This document shows, one piece after another, positions 36,126 to 45,702 of a DNA stretch of 64,000 bases (positions are counted from its first letter, which is position 1; each line of letters begins with the position of its first letter). A model generated the notes under the pieces. It was not told the origin of the DNA. It was given only the letters and a program-made list of their open reading frames with translations, and ran no database searches. The DNA is taken from NCBI GenBank assembly GCA_022702705.1, contig CM040432.1:46836540-46900539 (forward strand). The letters are read 5' to 3'. The DNA is from Papilionanthe hookeriana x Papilionanthe teres. Lineage: Eukaryota; Streptophyta; Magnoliopsida; Asparagales; Orchidaceae. Position numbers and translations under genes: made by a program.

Positions 36126-37000
36126 TTTGAGGAAGAAATCAAATCTACAATAGACAAGTTAACGGAAGTTAACTTTGGTAAAAGCGAAGAGCCTAGGCCA
36201 ACCTTTGTTAGTTTCTTACTCAATAAAGAAGACTCCGAGGAAATAATTAAGCTATTAATGGAATTCAAGGACTGTTTTGCTTGGAGTTACGATGAAATGC
36301 CAGGATTAGCTCCAGAAGTCGCAGTTCACAAGTTAGGAGTAGATCCTACTTCCGTTCCGATCGACAAGCTCCCGGAAGAATGCGTCTAGAAATTGAGCAA
36401 CAAGTAATAGCCGAAGTTAAGAAGCTAATAGACGCTAAATTTGTCTGTGAAGAACAATACCCAACTTGGTTAGCCAATGTGGTACCAGTTAGAAAGAAGA
36501 ATGGTCAGATCAGAATTTGCATGGGTTTAAGAGATTTGAATAAAGCATATCTAAAGGATGAATTTCGACTACCAATCCCAGAAATGATGATCGACATTGC
36601 TTCAACACATGAAACCTTCTCTTTCATGGATGGATCATCAGGATACAACCAGATAAAGATGACACCAGAAGACAAAAAGCTCACGGCATTCAGAACGCTG
36701 ATCGGAGTGTATTGCTACACAGTAATGCCATTCGGACTAAAGAACGCAGGAGCAACATACCAAAGAGCGATGACGAAGATTTTTGATGATCTCATTCACA
36801 ACCAAGTCGAGTGCTACGTGGATGATGTGGTTATCAAAAGCAAATTGAAGGAAGATCATCTGTATGATTTGAGAATTATTTTCGAGCGACTAAGACAATA
36901 CAACCTTAAGATGAATCCCTTCAAATTCTCTTTCGGCGTCACCTTTGGGAAATTCTTAGGATTTGTTGTTTGACATCGTGGAATTGAAATCGATCCGGAA
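36126..37000 (+). pseudogene. Reverse transcriptase (outer copy)
   Basis: The lead-in FKDCFAWSYDEMPGLAPEVA is at about 36265-36320; a frameshift at about 36370 then leads to an open 197-codon stretch from 36380. Motifs: ICMGLRDLNKAYLKD (the inner copy has CVDFRDLNKACPKD, so a conserved Asp and Pro are lost), FSFMDGSSGYNQIKM, MPFGLKNAGATYQRAMT, ECYVDDVVIKSK. YVDD is kept, but the damaged fingers motif suggests an inactive enzyme. Stop at 36974. Confidence 0.88.
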
Positions 37001-37640
37001 AAGATTAAAACTATTTCAGAAATGCCTCCTCCCAAAACTTTGAAACAACTACGATCCTTTCAAGGAAAGTTGGCATATATTTTCGACGCTTTATATCGAA
37101 TTTGTCAGGAAGGTTTTAGCCTTTTTCTGCTTTGGTTAAGAAGGATGCCAAGTTTACTTGGGACTCCAAATGTCAACATGCCTTCGATGACATCAAACAA
37201 TACTTAATGACACCTCCTGTCTTAGCAGCCCTAGTCTCAGGTACACCGTTGATACTTTATACCACAGCTTTAGACGACTCCCTTGGAGCCCTGCTAGCCT
37301 AGGTCAATGAAGAGGGGAAAGAAAACGCTCTCTACTACTTAAGTCGTCATCTAATTCTGATGGAAGTAAAGTATCCTCCTATTGAGAAGCACTGCTTGGC
37401 CCTGATCTTCACCGCACAGAAGCTCAGGCATTACATGCTTTCTCATCAGGTCAACCTTACTTCGAGAGTTAATCTGTTGCAATACTTAATGACCCGACCG
37501 ATGCTTTCTGGTAGACTTGCCAGGTGGTCGATGATACTATTGCAATTCGACATAACTTTCGTTCCTCTTCGCGCCGAAAAAGGACAAGTCTTAGCAGACT
37601 TCCTTGCAGCACACCCTTTACAGGCAGATTCGCCTCTCGA
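37001..37640 (+). pseudogene. RT connection and first RNase H (outer copy)
   Basis: MPPPKTLKQLRSFQGKLAY at 37022, a frameshift near 37080, then YYLSRHLILMEVKYPPIEKHC (37335), ARWSMILLQFDITFVPLRAEK (37520) and GQVLADFLAAHPL (37580). One more stop/shift near 37300. Equivalent to 19593-20000. Confidence 0.8.
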
Positions 37641-38175
37641 CGACGATTTTCCTGACGAGCAGATAATGAGCCTAGAAGACCCTGATGATCGACGTTTGGA
37701 ACTATACTTCAACGGTGCTTCCACAGCACAGAAGAACAAAGAATTGCAAACGATAGTGCCCGGTAAGGCAAGAATCGGACTAATCTTTATAACACCGGAG
37801 CGGGGGATGTTAAGATACTCGTACCACTTAACAGAACCATGTACAAACAACGAGGCAGAATACGAAGCCCTCATAATAGGACTGGAATTAACCATTCAGA
37901 TGGGAATAACGGACATCAACATCTACGGGGATTCTCAGTTGATCATTCAACAGGTCGCCGGACAGTACATAATTTTAAAACCAAGACTCGAGCAGTACTT
38001 TCAGTACGCCATGAAATTGTTGGAACAAATTCCAAACGTAACAATCTACAAGATTCCCAGAAAAGAAAATGCTCTCACCGATGCGTTAGCCCGCCTTGCA
38101 AAGGAATTTGCCTGTTTGCAGGATGAGTCAGTTGAAGTGTCAGTTCAAGGACGACAGGTCCTATCACAGCTTTAA
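37641..38175 (+). pseudogene. Archaeal-type second RNase H (outer copy)
   Basis: Open and continuous with the upstream domain from 37360. LELYFNGAST (37698) has Asn where the first catalytic Asp is expected and where the inner copy has Asp. NNEAEYEALIIGLEL (37850), INIYGDSQLIIQQVAGQY (37915) and NALTDALARLAKEF (38070) carry the remaining acidic residues. TAA at 38173 is followed in frame by the integrase region. The presence of two RNase H domains places the element in Tat. Confidence 0.85.
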
Positions 38176-39499
38176 ATGGATACAATACATAAATCAAAAG
38201 GAAAAGCAGAAGAAACAATTACAACAGTGACAGAAAATATAGAAGATTGGCGGCATCCACTGATAGACTACTTACAAATAGGAAACTTACCAGGCGATAA
38301 GTCGATAGCCCATCAAATCAAGAAAAGAACTCTGTCTTACGCATTAATAAACAATACATTATACAGAAGGTCTTTTGATCAGATGTGGCTAAGATGCCTG
38401 AGCGGGTCCGAGGCTCGTGAAATCGTTAAAGAAGTACACTCTGGACTTTGTGGCGCTCATCGATCGGGTCCGAAAATGAAAATGAAGATTAAAAGACTAG
38501 GGTACTACTGGCCCTCAATGATGACCGATTGCATGAAGATTGCCAAAAGTTGTCACCAGTGCCAAGTGCATGGAGTGGTTCTACATCAACCTCCAAATGT
38601 GCTATATCCGACAATCGTGTCGTGGCCATTTGAGTGTTGGGGCACGGATATCGTGGGTCCGATAAATCCGCCTTCTTCAAGAGGACATCGCTTCATTCTT
38701 GCAGCAATAGATTACTTTTCCAAGTGGGCGGAAGCAGTACCACTCAGAGAAGTGAAGGCACACCACGTGCTACGGCTTTTCAAGAACCAAGTTGTCTACC
38801 GTTTTGGGGTACCGCGCAGGATCATTTCAGATAATGGGTCTGCATTCAAAAGTACAAAGATCAACAATTTTGTCAGAAGACACGGGATCGATTGGCGATA
38901 CTCAACGATCTACTACCCAAGAGAAAACAGCTTCGCTGAGGCTTTTAATAAAACTCTCGTTCAGATTTTAAAGAAAACTTTAGATGAAAAAAAGAGAAAT
39001 TGGCACGAGAAGTTGTTAGAAGCCTTATGGGCCTACAGGACGACTTTTAGGACTCCTACTCGCCCACGCCTTACGCTTTAGTGTACGGGTCCGAGGCCAT
39101 CTTGCCCCTGGAAGTTCAGCTTCCGTCACTCCAAATTGCAGTTGCAGAAAAGATCACTACAGAAGAAAATGCCAGACTACGACTGGAAGAATTGGAAAGC
39201 TTGGAAGGGAAAAGACTTTCCGCACAGCAGAATTGGAACTGTATCAAGCCAAGATGATCCATGCCCATGATAAACTGGTCCGCCCAAGAACTTTCAAAGT
39301 CGGTGAATTAGTTCTTGTTCTCAGAAGACCTATTCTTGCACATCGCAAGATAGGAGGTAAATTTGAACTAACATGGGAAGGGTCTTTCGTGGTCGAGACA
39401 GTCGACTCAGGAGGTTTCTACCAGCTTGTGAATTGCGGTGGAGAACGACCTATGCTTCCAATCAATGGACGGTATTTGAAGAAGTATTACGCGACCTGA
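38176..39499 (+). pseudogene. Integrase (outer copy, one frameshift)
   Basis: Open for 301 codons to 39081. Zinc finger H88/H95 (VHSGLCGAHRSG) with C126/C129 (CHQCQ). Catalytic D158 (GTDIVGP), D219 (SDNGSAF) and E255 (SFAEAFNK) give the D,D-35-E spacing. ALWAYRTTFRTPT follows. A base lost near 39060 shifts the frame; the C-terminal domain (PRTFKVGELVLVLRRPILAHRK, FELTWEGSFVVETV, LPINGRYLKKYY) is open at 39233-39499. All catalytic residues are intact. Confidence 0.9.
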
Positions 39500-39548
39500 T
39501 GTTTCGAAGGGTGGCCTCTAAAATAGAATCTTATCCCTAGAAACACGG

Positions 39549-39823
39549 GTGAAGTGATCACTTTGTGACTGGGTCCGAACCCAAAACAAAATAAAATGGA
39601 TGATAAAAAAAATCTCATCAACGAGAATGTTAAAAGGAAAACAAGGGAAATCATAATAATAAAATATCAATCTTTCCTTTTAAATCCATTCATTCCTGAT
39701 ATTTTCTCATCTCTTCCTACTTCCTTTAAATTTTAAAAGAAATGAATAAGTATTGTTAAGTGTTTTTCTTATTGTTCTTGTTCTTTGTACAACCCCTGAT
39801 CCTTTCCTTGTTTTTTCTCGCAG
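39549..39823 (+). promoter_or_regulatory. Candidate intron upstream of the AlkB ORF (outer copy)
   Basis: G|GTGAAGT at 39548-39555 could be a donor; a T-rich stretch with TTTTTTCTCGCAG ends at 39823 as acceptor. Both ends have counterparts in the inner copy (21870 and 22115). The 275 bases between are T/A-rich with no conserved ORF. The acceptor context is convincing; the donor is a guess, since a donor farther upstream (for example in the LTR) could also pair with it. Confidence 0.4.
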
Positions 39824-39827
39824 GGAA

Positions 39828-40001
39828 ATGTCGAACGGGCGGTTGGTTCTAAACTTTAGAAATGGCGTGAGTCTAGCACTTGACGAAAAGAGGGTGAGGG
39901 ATGGAGCAGTGATAGAAATTGACTCAGACTTCACACCAGCTGGCTTACAATACGAAGAAAATGATTGGATCCCAGTTGATCGAGAAGAACTTCACAGCTA
40001 G
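39828..40001 (+). pseudogene. N-terminal leader of the AlkB ORF, cut by a TAG (outer copy)
   Basis: 57 codons from the ATG 4 bases after the candidate splice acceptor. Core MSNGRLVLNFRNGVSLALDE, then a TAG at 39999 in the same frame as the AlkB ORF that starts 6 bases later. The inner copy has no stop here, so leader and AlkB part were probably one protein of about 495 residues. It resembles the ORF1 core (LIFSFNNGMDFAVYKDE): shared L, F, NG and A at matching spacing plus conservative changes. Confidence 0.65.
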
Positions 40002-40007
40002 ACCGTG

Positions 40008-41315
40008 ATGAAAATGGGTGGCCCGAGCCACCAATCCAGCAGCAAGAAAAGAAAAGGAAACGCCACACATGCAACCAGAGAGGATAAGAAAGTTAAGTCT
40101 TTGGTTTCCACGGCAGAGGGTAGGCTTGTCAGCGCCGCACCCACAGAAATTCAAGGGGTAAGGAGAGCTACTCTCACTGTTACCCAGCGAAGAAATAAGA
40201 ATCGTCGCATTCGCAAAATGTTGACCAAGTTAGCAGAAGATCAACTTAAACAGACAGTGGATGTCATTAGTGCAAATGCTCCAAGGAGACCTGTTCGTCA
40301 GGAACCAGAAAGAAGAAAGTCAATTCCAAGAAGGTCGGAACAAATAAAAGAAATACCAAGAAAAGCAGAAATAGAGTCAGTACCCCGACGCCGAGCATAC
40401 GTACCGGATTTGAAGAGTCTTGTTGCGAAAGCAACCCCGGAGGATGTCCCTATGGAGACTATCGCTGAGGAGCCGAGACATGCAAAAGAACGTGCTGGGG
40501 TTGAGCCATACATCCTGCAGTATGTTACTAGACACCGAGGAATTCAGATAATCCTGGAGTACGAGCTGGAGAGAATGCAGCTAGTCGAGAAGAAAACCAT
40601 TGAATACTTTGAAAGAATTGGAAACAAGAGGGTCAACATCTTGGAAGGCCTCGAGCTGCATACAGATGTTTTCTCAGACTATGAGCAACAACAAATTGTA
40701 GACTGCATCCTCGAATTACAGAAAATGGGTCGAGCTGGCCGCCTAAGAGAAAAGACATATTCAGAACCCCGAAGAAGGATGCCAGGAAAGGGAAGAGTTA
40801 CAATCCAATGTGGATGTTGCTACAATTTTGCCATAGACAGAAAAGGAAACCCACCAGGAATACTTCGTCGCGGTGAGGTGGATCCAATGCCCAGAGTCAT
40901 CAAGAGAATGGTGAAAAGGATGATAACATGGAGGGTACTGCCTGCAGATTGCATACCCAACAGCTGCATTATCAACATCTACAAGGAAGGCGACTGCATA
41001 CCCCCGCATATAGACCATCATGACTTTGTTAGACCATTCTGCAGAGTGTCGTTCCTCAGCCAGTACAACATCATGTTCGGATCTGACCTCCAGATTGCAG
41101 GCCCCGGTAAGTTCCGAGGGCCGGTGGAGATACCACTACCAGTAGGTTCCGTCCTGGTGTTAAAAGGAAACAGAGCAGATGTTGCGAAGCATTGCATTCC
41201 GAGAGTGCTCGTGCAGCGGATCTCGGTTACTTTTAGAAGAATGGATGACGGAAAAATGCCTTACCACTTTCAGCCGGATCCACGATTGGAGAGTCTCCGG
41301 CCCTACGAGTCGTGA
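40008..41315 (+). CDS. AlkB-family 2OG/Fe(II) dioxygenase ORF, ALKBH9/10-like, carried by the retrotransposon
   Basis: 435 codons without a stop; ATG chosen at 40008 because the frame enters from the leader. Residues 1-130 are basic and low-complexity, with STAEGRLVSAAPTE and TQRRNKNRRIRKM, both resembling ORF1. Residues about 205-415 match plant ALKBH9/ALKBH10: NILEGLELHTDVFS, GKGRVTIQCGCCYNF, PADCIPNSCIINIYKEGDCI, PPHIDHHDFVRPFCRVSFLS, PLPVGSVLVLKGNRADVAKH, QRISVTFRRMDD. Predicted Fe ligands are H334, D336 and H395 (codons 41007, 41013, 41190); R404 and R410 fit the 2-oxoglutarate-binding R-x5-R. The cellular family oxidatively demethylates RNA N6-methyladenosine. It lies sense, between integrase and the 3' region, in both Tat copies, so it is element cargo and not a neighbouring host gene. 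Whether it is expressed or active cannot be told here. Confidence 0.92.
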   Translation: MKMGGPSHQSSSKKRKGNATHATREDKKVKSLVSTAEGRLVSAAPTEIQGVRRATLTVTQRRNKNRRIRKMLTKLAEDQLKQTVDVISANAPRRPVRQEPERRKSIPRRSEQIKEIPRKAEIESVPRRRAYVPDLKSLVAKATPEDVPMETIAEEPRHAKERAGVEPYILQYVTRHRGIQIILEYELERMQLVEKKTIEYFERIGNKRVNILEGLELHTDVFSDYEQQQIVDCILELQKMGRAGRLREKTYSEPRRRMPGKGRVTIQCGCCYNFAIDRKGNPPGILRRGEVDPMPRVIKRMVKRMITWRVLPADCIPNSCIINIYKEGDCIPPHIDHHDFVRPFCRVSFLSQYNIMFGSDLQIAGPGKFRGPVEIPLPVGSVLVLKGNRADVAKHCIPRVLVQRISVTFRRMDDGKMPYHFQPDPRLESLRPYES

Positions 41316-42064
41316 GTTACATGGGAAATAGCACACCTCCAATGCACATCCATGCGGCATTCCTGCCAAGGGTGGCTTGGAAGGTGATGTTATTACCCAT
41401 ATTTCTTACTATTCAGACATGGATTTTTGACAAATGCTTTTGGATGGATCAACAAGAATCTTACACAGTCCGTTTTGGATTTACATGGATTGTATGAGAC
41501 TTTAAATTTCTGAGGAAATGTCATCATGACTAGATCAAGTTGTATGATGTACTTTCAGCAAGTTGGAATGAAAATGACTACGTCATATATTGCCTTCACC
41601 TCTTTTTGTGCAAATTGACTGGAAAACGCCATTAGAGTTAAATGAACTTTGAACGAAGAACATAAAAGAAAAGAAAATAAATGAGAATTTTTCCTAAAAA
41701 TCTAAATATTAAAATGAACTTCAAATTCACATGAACACTAAATAAACAATAAAAAATAAAAATGGAATCGTTAAAGGACAAACAAAACAAATCTAAATCT
41801 CAAATTGAATTCCGATCGGAATCCTCTGTTTCGAACCATTCAGTTCTTTCCTCAATCGAAATCTGTTGGAAACTCTTTTGAAATTTGAATATTTTCCTCG
41901 ACTTATTGCTAAGTCAAGTCTTTTCAGCTTGGTACACTTACCATCTCCTTTCAGTTCTCTTTCTTCTGTGTCTTAGAGGATCGACTAATTCTATTGAAAC
42001 GGAGCCACAAACTTTGTTCGATTTGGTTTTGATGGCATGAGACTGGGTCCCTCTTCATACAGAT
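41316..42064 (+). other. 3' untranslated region of the outer element, proximal part
   Basis: Collinear with 23599-24435 but shorter, with fewer A runs. No conserved ORF; the short ORF at 41312-41497 is partly shared with the inner copy (23604-23753) but overlaps the AlkB stop and shows no domain. Confidence 0.6.
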
Positions 42065-42985
42065 AAATCTTTGAGGTTAGAGCCTAACTTCTAGTCCTCT
42101 TTCAAACTTTCGAGACTGGTACCTAAATTCCAGTTCTCTCCTTTTGAGGTCGGTACCTAAATTCTGACTCTCTTTTTGAGATTGATACCTAAATTTCAAT
42201 TCTCATCTCTTTTCGAGATTAATACCTAAATTTCGATTCTCTTTCGAATTGATACCTAAATTTCAATTCTAATTTCCGAGACTGGTACCTAAATTCCAGT
42301 TCTCTTCCTTCGAGGTCGGTACTTAAATTTCGACTCTCATTCGAGATCGATACCTAAATTTTGATTCTCCTTCGAATTGATACCTAAATTTCAATTCTAA
42401 TTTCTGAGACTGGTACCTAAATTTCAGTTCTCTTCCTTCGATGTCGGTACCTAAATTCTGACTCTCATTCGAGATCGATACCTAAATTTCGATTCTCTTT
42501 TGAGGGTGACACCTAAATTTCAATCCTCTAAATTTCTGAGACTGGTACCTATATTCCAGTTCTCTTCCTTCGAGGTCGGTACCTAAATTTCGACTCTCAT
42601 TCGAGATCGATACCTAAATTTCGATTCTCCTTCGAATTGATACCTAAATTTCAATTCTAATTTCCAAGACTGGTACCTAAATTCCAGTTCTCTTCCTTCG
42701 AGGTCTGTACCTAAATTCCGACTCTCATTCGAGATCGATATCTAAATTTCGATTCTCTTTCAGGATTGATACTTAAATTTCAATTCTCACTCTCTCGAGA
42801 TCAGTACCTAAATTCTGATTCTCATCCTCTGTGAGGTCGGTACCTAAATTCCGACTCTCATTCCGAGATCAGTACCTAAATTCTGATTCTCATCCTCTTT
42901 TTACATCAACACTTAAACTCTGATTCTCACTTCGAGGCTGGTACCTAAATTCTAGTTCTCTTCGTAATCCTGAGGTTGAAACCTA
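42065..42985 (+). repeat. Tandem array of hairpin units in the 3' region (outer)
   Basis: About 26 units of roughly 30-37 bp built around a constant loop TACCTAAATT flanked by variable complementary arms. Examples are GAGACTGG/CCAGTTCTC, GAGGTCGG/CCGACTCTC, GAGATCGA/TCGATTCTC and GAATTGA/TCAATTC. The arms change together from unit to unit. Same position as the inner array but a different dominant unit. Confidence 0.9.
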
Positions 42986-43327
42986 GGTTTCAATTCTCAT
43001 TTAAAATCCAAATTTCAAATTCAAAATTTCCTTAAATCGATTTTAAATTAAACTTCAATCAAAATTGAGACTCAGAAACAAATTGAAATTTGAACTCACA
43101 CATTGAAACTTGAAATTTAAAAGTAAACTGAAATCTAAATCGAATTCCCCAGATCTTGTGATTTGGAGTTCACCTCCTTTTCCATTCCCCAGTGAGAGTT
43201 CAGGAATCTCCAGTCTTGGAAATATACCTGATACTCCCCAGCGGAAATTCTTCTACTTTGTTCTAAGTTTGTCACTTGGACATTTGTGTTGGTTTTACTG
43301 ATTTCTTCGATCAATGCCAATACGTGC
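42986..43327 (+). other. 3' untranslated region of the outer element, distal part
   Basis: AT-rich, collinear with 25650-26009. It contains CCCCAGATCTTGTGATTTGG and a Ser/Pro-coding short ORF that is not conserved in the inner copy. Nothing else seen. Confidence 0.55.
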
Positions 43328-43368
43328 GGTGTGCTCCGTCAGCACACCACACCTATTGGGGGTCCATT
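43328..43368 (+). promoter_or_regulatory. Stem-loop, complementarity box and PPT before the outer 3' LTR
   Basis: GGTGTGCT/AGCACACC stem (43328-43348) with loop CCGTC; the inner copy has the same stem with loop TGGTT. Then ACACCTATTGGGGGTCCA (43349-43366), complementary to 4581-4598 with one mismatch, then the LTR. Confidence 0.72.
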
Positions 43369-45699
43369 TGTTGACCTCATTTTTGATGAGGTCTCTTCTT
43401 TTCTCACTCCTTAGTACTTAGGATCTAGCCATAAGCTTTTCCTTTGACTAATCTTAGAGGACTAGAAATGGAACCCACCACTTAGAAATTTAAACACCTC
43501 TTAACTCCCTGCAAACCCCACAAGCTTGATTGTAGACCCCTAATCACCTAGAGGGTCGAACTCAAATGTGAAGGTTTAAAGGATGAGTTCCCTATAGGAC
43601 TCTTTGGCCTTAGGACTACCCTGGGTGGCCTGGTCTGGTGAGGGTTGACTTGCACATACACTACACTCTCACACACATTCTATATCCTAAAACCACACTC
43701 TCACTCAACTTGACTTCCTGACTCATGTAAGTAATTCATATGGATGGTCCTTAACCCTTCAGCCCCTGGCTAAGAGGGTTAGGAACAACATGGTGAATGC
43801 CTCTAATGAGTCCTCTAATGGCTCATATGGGCTTAACATGGCTTCATGGCTTGACCAAAGTGATTCCATTTTACTCAAATTTGATCAACCTTCATTTATT
43901 TAAAAATTTTCAATTTTTGACCTCCGAGGCCCCGGACCCACCAAACCTACCAAATGCCTTTGGAGCTACCTAAAATTTGCAAAATTACCTAAATTACCCA
44001 AAATTCCTCAAAATCAGTCCTAAACATTTCCCCCCACTCAAATTGATCATCCATAGCCAAAAAATACCAAAATTTCCAAAAATACCCCTAAACCCCCCAA
44101 AATTACCAAAATACCCTTCTAGCCCAAAATCCAAAAATTCTAAAAATTCCCAGAAAATTCCAGAAAATCCCAAATATTCCTAATTTCATTTTGTTCAACT
44201 ATAACATGGGCCAATTTTGCCAATTTACCCCACTTTTACCAAAACCCCCAACTTGACCCATTTTTTTTAACCCAGGTGAACCCAATGTCAAACCAAACCA
44301 AACCAACCCAATTCAACTCCAATTGGCCCCAAATCTTTTATAAAGCCTACTTAACACCCCCATAAACAAAACACTAACTTGATTTGCCTAAAATTTGAAC
44401 CTAAACTCCACCCAAACCTAACCCAAAACCAAAATCCCTTAAGTTGACCTAAGCCCAAACCTAACCCAAATGGGCCCAAATCCCAAAATTAGAACCCAAC
44501 CAAAGTTGGAAACTCTTTGTGACACTCCCATGAACATTTCTCAACATTAATTTTACATCAAATCCAACTTTAGCCCAACGTTAACCTAAGTTAGCCCAAT
44601 TTGGCCCACTTTGGCCCCTTTAACTAAAAGCCCAAATTCAACCCAATTCTACTCCAAATCACACCAAATTGATTCCAAACCATTCATGAAACATCCCTAA
44701 ACCAATTGCAACATTTATTTGACATGGTCCTTCACAAAATTTTCATCCAAAAGCCCATTTTAAAATCCAAAAGCCCACTTCCTTAAACCACATTAAAAGC
44801 TCATCCCAAGACAATTTCAAAAGCCCAAAATTGATTCTAAAGCCCATATGACACTTTCATTTGTCATCCATTTAATCAAAATCATTCCCTAAGTTCCAAT
44901 TCCATCATCAAATAAATCTAAATCATGCATCATGCCAAAATACTCCTAAATTTCAAAAATCCCAAAATCCCTTTCTCATGCAAGTGAGCCAAGCCATTCT
45001 TAAGCCATGAGCAAGCTTTGAAGCCATGCACAAGCCACATGAAGCCATGGGAATCACTTTACACATCACCATACCATTAATTGCAAAAGGAGGAGCCTCT
45101 TTTAAACCCCCTTAAAAAGGTTTTAACCCTTTTAATGCTTCACCTTAATCCATGATTAATCTAAATATTCATGGATGGGGACTTCACTACCCTTTCCTAG
45201 CTGATCCAACTGACTTCTCTCAGCTCAAAGTCAAGCCTTGGGGAGGTGCACCTAGCCTAAAACCATACCTTAGACCAAATCAACCCAAAATGAGCCCCTT
45301 CCCCATTCCATTTTGAATCAAGCACTTTACACATGGCATTAGCCAATTGAGTTCACTAAACGCAAGCACTGACCTCCCTGACCCTGAGAGTGACCCATGC
45401 CTGGCCAGCCAGCCACCACAGTCGCTGGAAAACGCCATGGCCAAAAGCTCCATGTGAGCCAAAATTTCCAATTCTCCCTTGTTGACTTGTCTCAACCCAA
45501 ATGGACAGCATAGTTGTTCTTCTCCTCCCCTGAGCAGCTGATCCCATCCTCCAATTGCCCCTGGGAAGCCCTCCAGCCATGCCTATTTAAACACCACCAC
45601 CTCTCAGCCAAATAAGGAGATGAACCACACCTTAAGGAAACTCTGCCAAAATTGCTTTAGGACCTTCTCCTAACCCAGAGCAGTTGATCCCCAGTGTTT
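43369..45699 (+). repeat. Outer element 3' LTR, first 2.3 kb (truncated)
   Basis: Begins TGTTGACCTCATTTTTGATG like the other LTRs and follows them to the segment GAGCAGTTGATCCCCAGTGT (near 8102-8125 of the inner LTR). It then joins Athila sequence at about 45699. The remaining roughly 5 kb of this LTR is not found in the window. A TATA-like CTATTTAAAC lies at about 45583. Confidence 0.9.
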
Positions 45700-45702
45700 C
45701 TT

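Larger units (their letters stand above)
32926..45699 (+). mobile_element. Outer Tat/Ogre-like element, right part
   Basis: Continues the element interrupted at 5633. It starts with the second CTCTT and resumes gag at CCGCCAGTTCGTCAG. It runs through pol, the AlkB ORF, the 3' region and PPT into the 3' LTR, which is cut at about 45699 by Athila sequence in the opposite orientation. Frames are longer than in the inner copy but carry stops and catalytic changes, and CpG sites of the inner copy are often TpG or CpA here, as expected for an older methylated copy. Confidence 0.92.

Noticed and set aside
40008..41315. AlkB ORF as an independent host gene that a transposon landed beside
   Set aside because: The same ORF with the same flanks (integrase before, tandem array and PPT after) is present in both element copies, and there is no target duplication or boundary around it.
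1..45699. Tandem LTR-int-LTR-int-LTR-int-LTR array formed by unequal recombination
   Set aside because: The perfect CTCTT duplication and the exact continuity of outer gag across 5633 and 32931 show a nested insertion instead.
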